DNA of 41,790 bases from RGIG7378 sp045588325 (GTDB lineage Bacteria; Bacillota; Clostridia; RGIG7378), in NCBI GenBank assembly GCA_045588325.1, contig JAZNEA010000052.1, forward strand, positions 1 through 41,790, written 5' to 3'. This document shows, piece by piece, positions 40,527-41,790 of the stretch. The notes under the pieces were generated by a model. The model saw only the letters and a list, made by a program, of their open reading frames with translations. It made no database searches and had not been told where the DNA came from. A program made the position numbers and the translations under genes. Positions within the stretch are counted from its first letter, which is position 1. Each line of letters opens with the position of its first letter.

Positions 40527-41790
40527 CTAGTCTATAATTTCTATAACCGTCTTTCCAAATTCATACCATTTTTTTGACCAATAGACATTAGTAGCAGAAG
40601 GCATCTGACTTGTAACAACTCCCATATTGGCACCAGTTCCTTTCCCTAAAATGACGCTAGCTACTGTTGTATGGTGTCCATCTACTATATATTTTGTTGT
40701 ACCATTTGAATATATTGAGCTATTTGCCTTTGTAATATCAAAATCGTCAACCAACTCCATGACTCTGGTCCTCGATATTTGAGTTTGGCCTGGCCTAATA
40801 CCAGAACTGTCTAATTCATTTAGCGCTCTTTCAAGAGGGTCCGAAGCAGACGGTGATCTTGGACAGCTAATTCCACCCTGAATGCCACCCGAAATAGCAC
40901 CAGTGATAGCTCCTGATAACGCTCCATCAGCCATTCCGTTTAACGCAGCTTCGCCGGCACCCTCCCAGCTTCCTGTTGTTACCCTATGAGATACAGCTCC
41001 ACCTATTCCCCCTGAAACTGCTCCTGTCGCAAAGCCTATAGCTGCTCCTTTTGCTGCTCCCACTGCAACAGCAGCTATCGCTGTTCCAGCACCAGCAGTA
41101 GCTACTGTCACTGTCGCTACAATCGTCACAACAACAACTATTGCTGCTGCGGCTATAAGTTTTGCAGCCCACTTTGATAGATTTCCTGCTTCATCTGACA
41201 TGTTTACTGGATTATTCATACAATAAGCAAACAGATTAAAGCTTTGAACACTTCCGTCTGCACCTAAATATTCTACATCATCCGCGTTAATGAACCTACC
41301 CCACTCAGGGTTGTAGTATCTGCTGTTTAGGTAGTAGAGTCCCGTATCTGTATCGTAAACATATCCCCTGTACCTTATTGGGTTGTACGTACCTACTGTA
41401 CTTGCCTTAGATCCTGTAATTCCCCTTAGGTTGCCCCAAGCATCGTAGGTGTAGCTTACAACTTCTGTGCCAGAGCCGTCGATAAGCCCTATTACATCAC
41501 CCTGTAGGTTAGTTACTACATAGTATGTATCTTTCAAGCTTCCTTGGATATATTGTATGGCCTCTAAACCTGTCTGTCCATACTGGAAATACATCTCACA
41601 GATTGTGTCGTCAGATGTCTCGTATGCTACTCTTAAGTATTTTAGTGTTATTCCATCGTAGAGATAGTAGTATTTTAGGTTGCCACTTTCTTTAGTCAGT
41701 CTCTGTCCATTAGCATCATAAGTGTAGAATACTGTAGTAGTATCACTTGTTTGTCTTGCTAATTGTCTTCCATTCTCCCATGTATAGTCC
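40527..41790 (-). CDS. RHS-repeat protein, C-terminal part with ParB-like toxin tip (5' end beyond window)
   Basis: The frame is open to the right edge; 420 residues are visible. The first about 150 residues are YD/RHS repeats (DYTWENGRQLARQ, YTYDANGQRL, YVVTNLQGDVIGLID, YTYDAWGN) ending in the RHS core motif YDTDTGLYYLNSRYYNPEWG RFINADD, split here for length. Next is a hydrophobic and Gly/Ala-rich stretch (about 215-315), then a variable tip of about 100 residues with ISRTRVMELVDDFD and KYIVDGHHTTVASVILGKGTG. That arrangement resembles the ParB/sulfiredoxin fold, seen in some polymorphic-toxin nuclease domains. The protein probably releases this tip into competing cells. The tip assignment is tentative; the RHS assignment is firm. 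Confidence 0.85.
   Translation of the reverse strand, partial: DYTWENGRQLARQTSDTTTVFYTYDANGQRLTKESGNLKYYYLYDGITLKYLRVAYETSDDTICEMYFQYGQTGLEAIQYIQGSLKDTYYVVTNLQGDVIGLIDGSGTEVVSYTYDAWGNLRGITGSKASTVGTYNPIRYRGYVYDTDTGLYYLNSRYYNPEWGRFINADDVEYLGADGSVQSFNLFAYCMNNPVNMSDEAGNLSKWAAKLIAAAAIVVVVTIVATVTVATAGAGTAIAAVAVGAAKGAAIGFATGAVSGGIGGAVSHRVTTGSWEGAGEAALNGMADGALSGAITGAISGGIQGGISCPRSPSASDPLERALNELDSSGIRPGQTQISRTRVMELVDDFDITKANSSIYSNGTTKYIVDGHHTTVASVILGKGTGANMGVVTSQMPSATNVYWSKKWYEFGKTVIEIID

Overview
The window looks like a chromosomal segment of a Firmicutes bacterium of class Clostridia, probably an uncultured gut lineage near Lachnospirales/Oscillospirales. This rests on the PrkC/PrpC pair, PstA/DarA-type c-di-AMP receptors, TrmK, a class A RNase P RNA, a tandem glycine riboswitch, the argGHCJBDF gene order, strong AGGAGG ribosome sites and TTGACA/TATAAT promoters. 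The species cannot be named. Nearly all genes lie on the minus strand; the exceptions are tRNA-Ala, the tRNA-Glu/Thr pair, a cysteine desulfurase and the riboswitch-controlled amino-acid symporter.

Layout, left to right. 1-2395: membrane Ser/Thr kinase with PASTA domains (cut by the left edge) and its PP2C phosphatase. 2558-3331: aquaporin Z. 3421-3725: non-coding block of short palindromes beside tRNA-Trp. 3872-4502: two tandem PstA/DarA-like proteins. 4627-5745: rnpB and trmK, then tRNA-Ile2. 5930-10720: four-gene Gld-like ABC transporter module. 10805-11530: HAD phosphatase, then tRNA-Ala. 11927-13982: two-component system. 14100-16645: two overlapping CNNM/CorC membrane proteins. 16769-17935: SerA-type dehydrogenase. 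18109-20124: surface alkaline phosphatase. 20255-23400: cysteine desulfurase convergent with transketolase. 23589-23744: tRNA-Glu and tRNA-Thr. 23876-26272: small pilin-like protein, rsfS, aspS. 26345-29232: NAD synthase and a CBM9-like surface protein. 29339-31160: glycine riboswitch and AGCS symporter. 31266-39658: complete arginine operon (argG, H, C, J, B, D, F) ending in an orphan DUF4145 gene and preceded by ArgR-like operators. 39997-41790: RHS-repeat toxin C-terminus with a putative immunity gene, cut by the right edge.

Most of the window is housekeeping. Points that stand out: (i) every one of the five tRNA genes has at least one non-pairing stem position, and five of these sites are a genomic C where U would be canonical; tRNA-Trp also has C33 and G55; (ii) NAD synthase has Gly169 where its glutaminase domain should have the catalytic Cys; (iii) the palindrome array at 3523-3678 and a purine-rich repeat that supplies the last codons of aspS; (iv) tandem c-di-AMP receptor paralogs of which one has a changed ligand site; (v) the ParB-like RHS toxin tip with its unrecognised partner gene; (vi) an isolated N-terminal module of a type I restriction R-subunit family translationally linked to argF. 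No mobile element, CRISPR array or replication origin was recognised.
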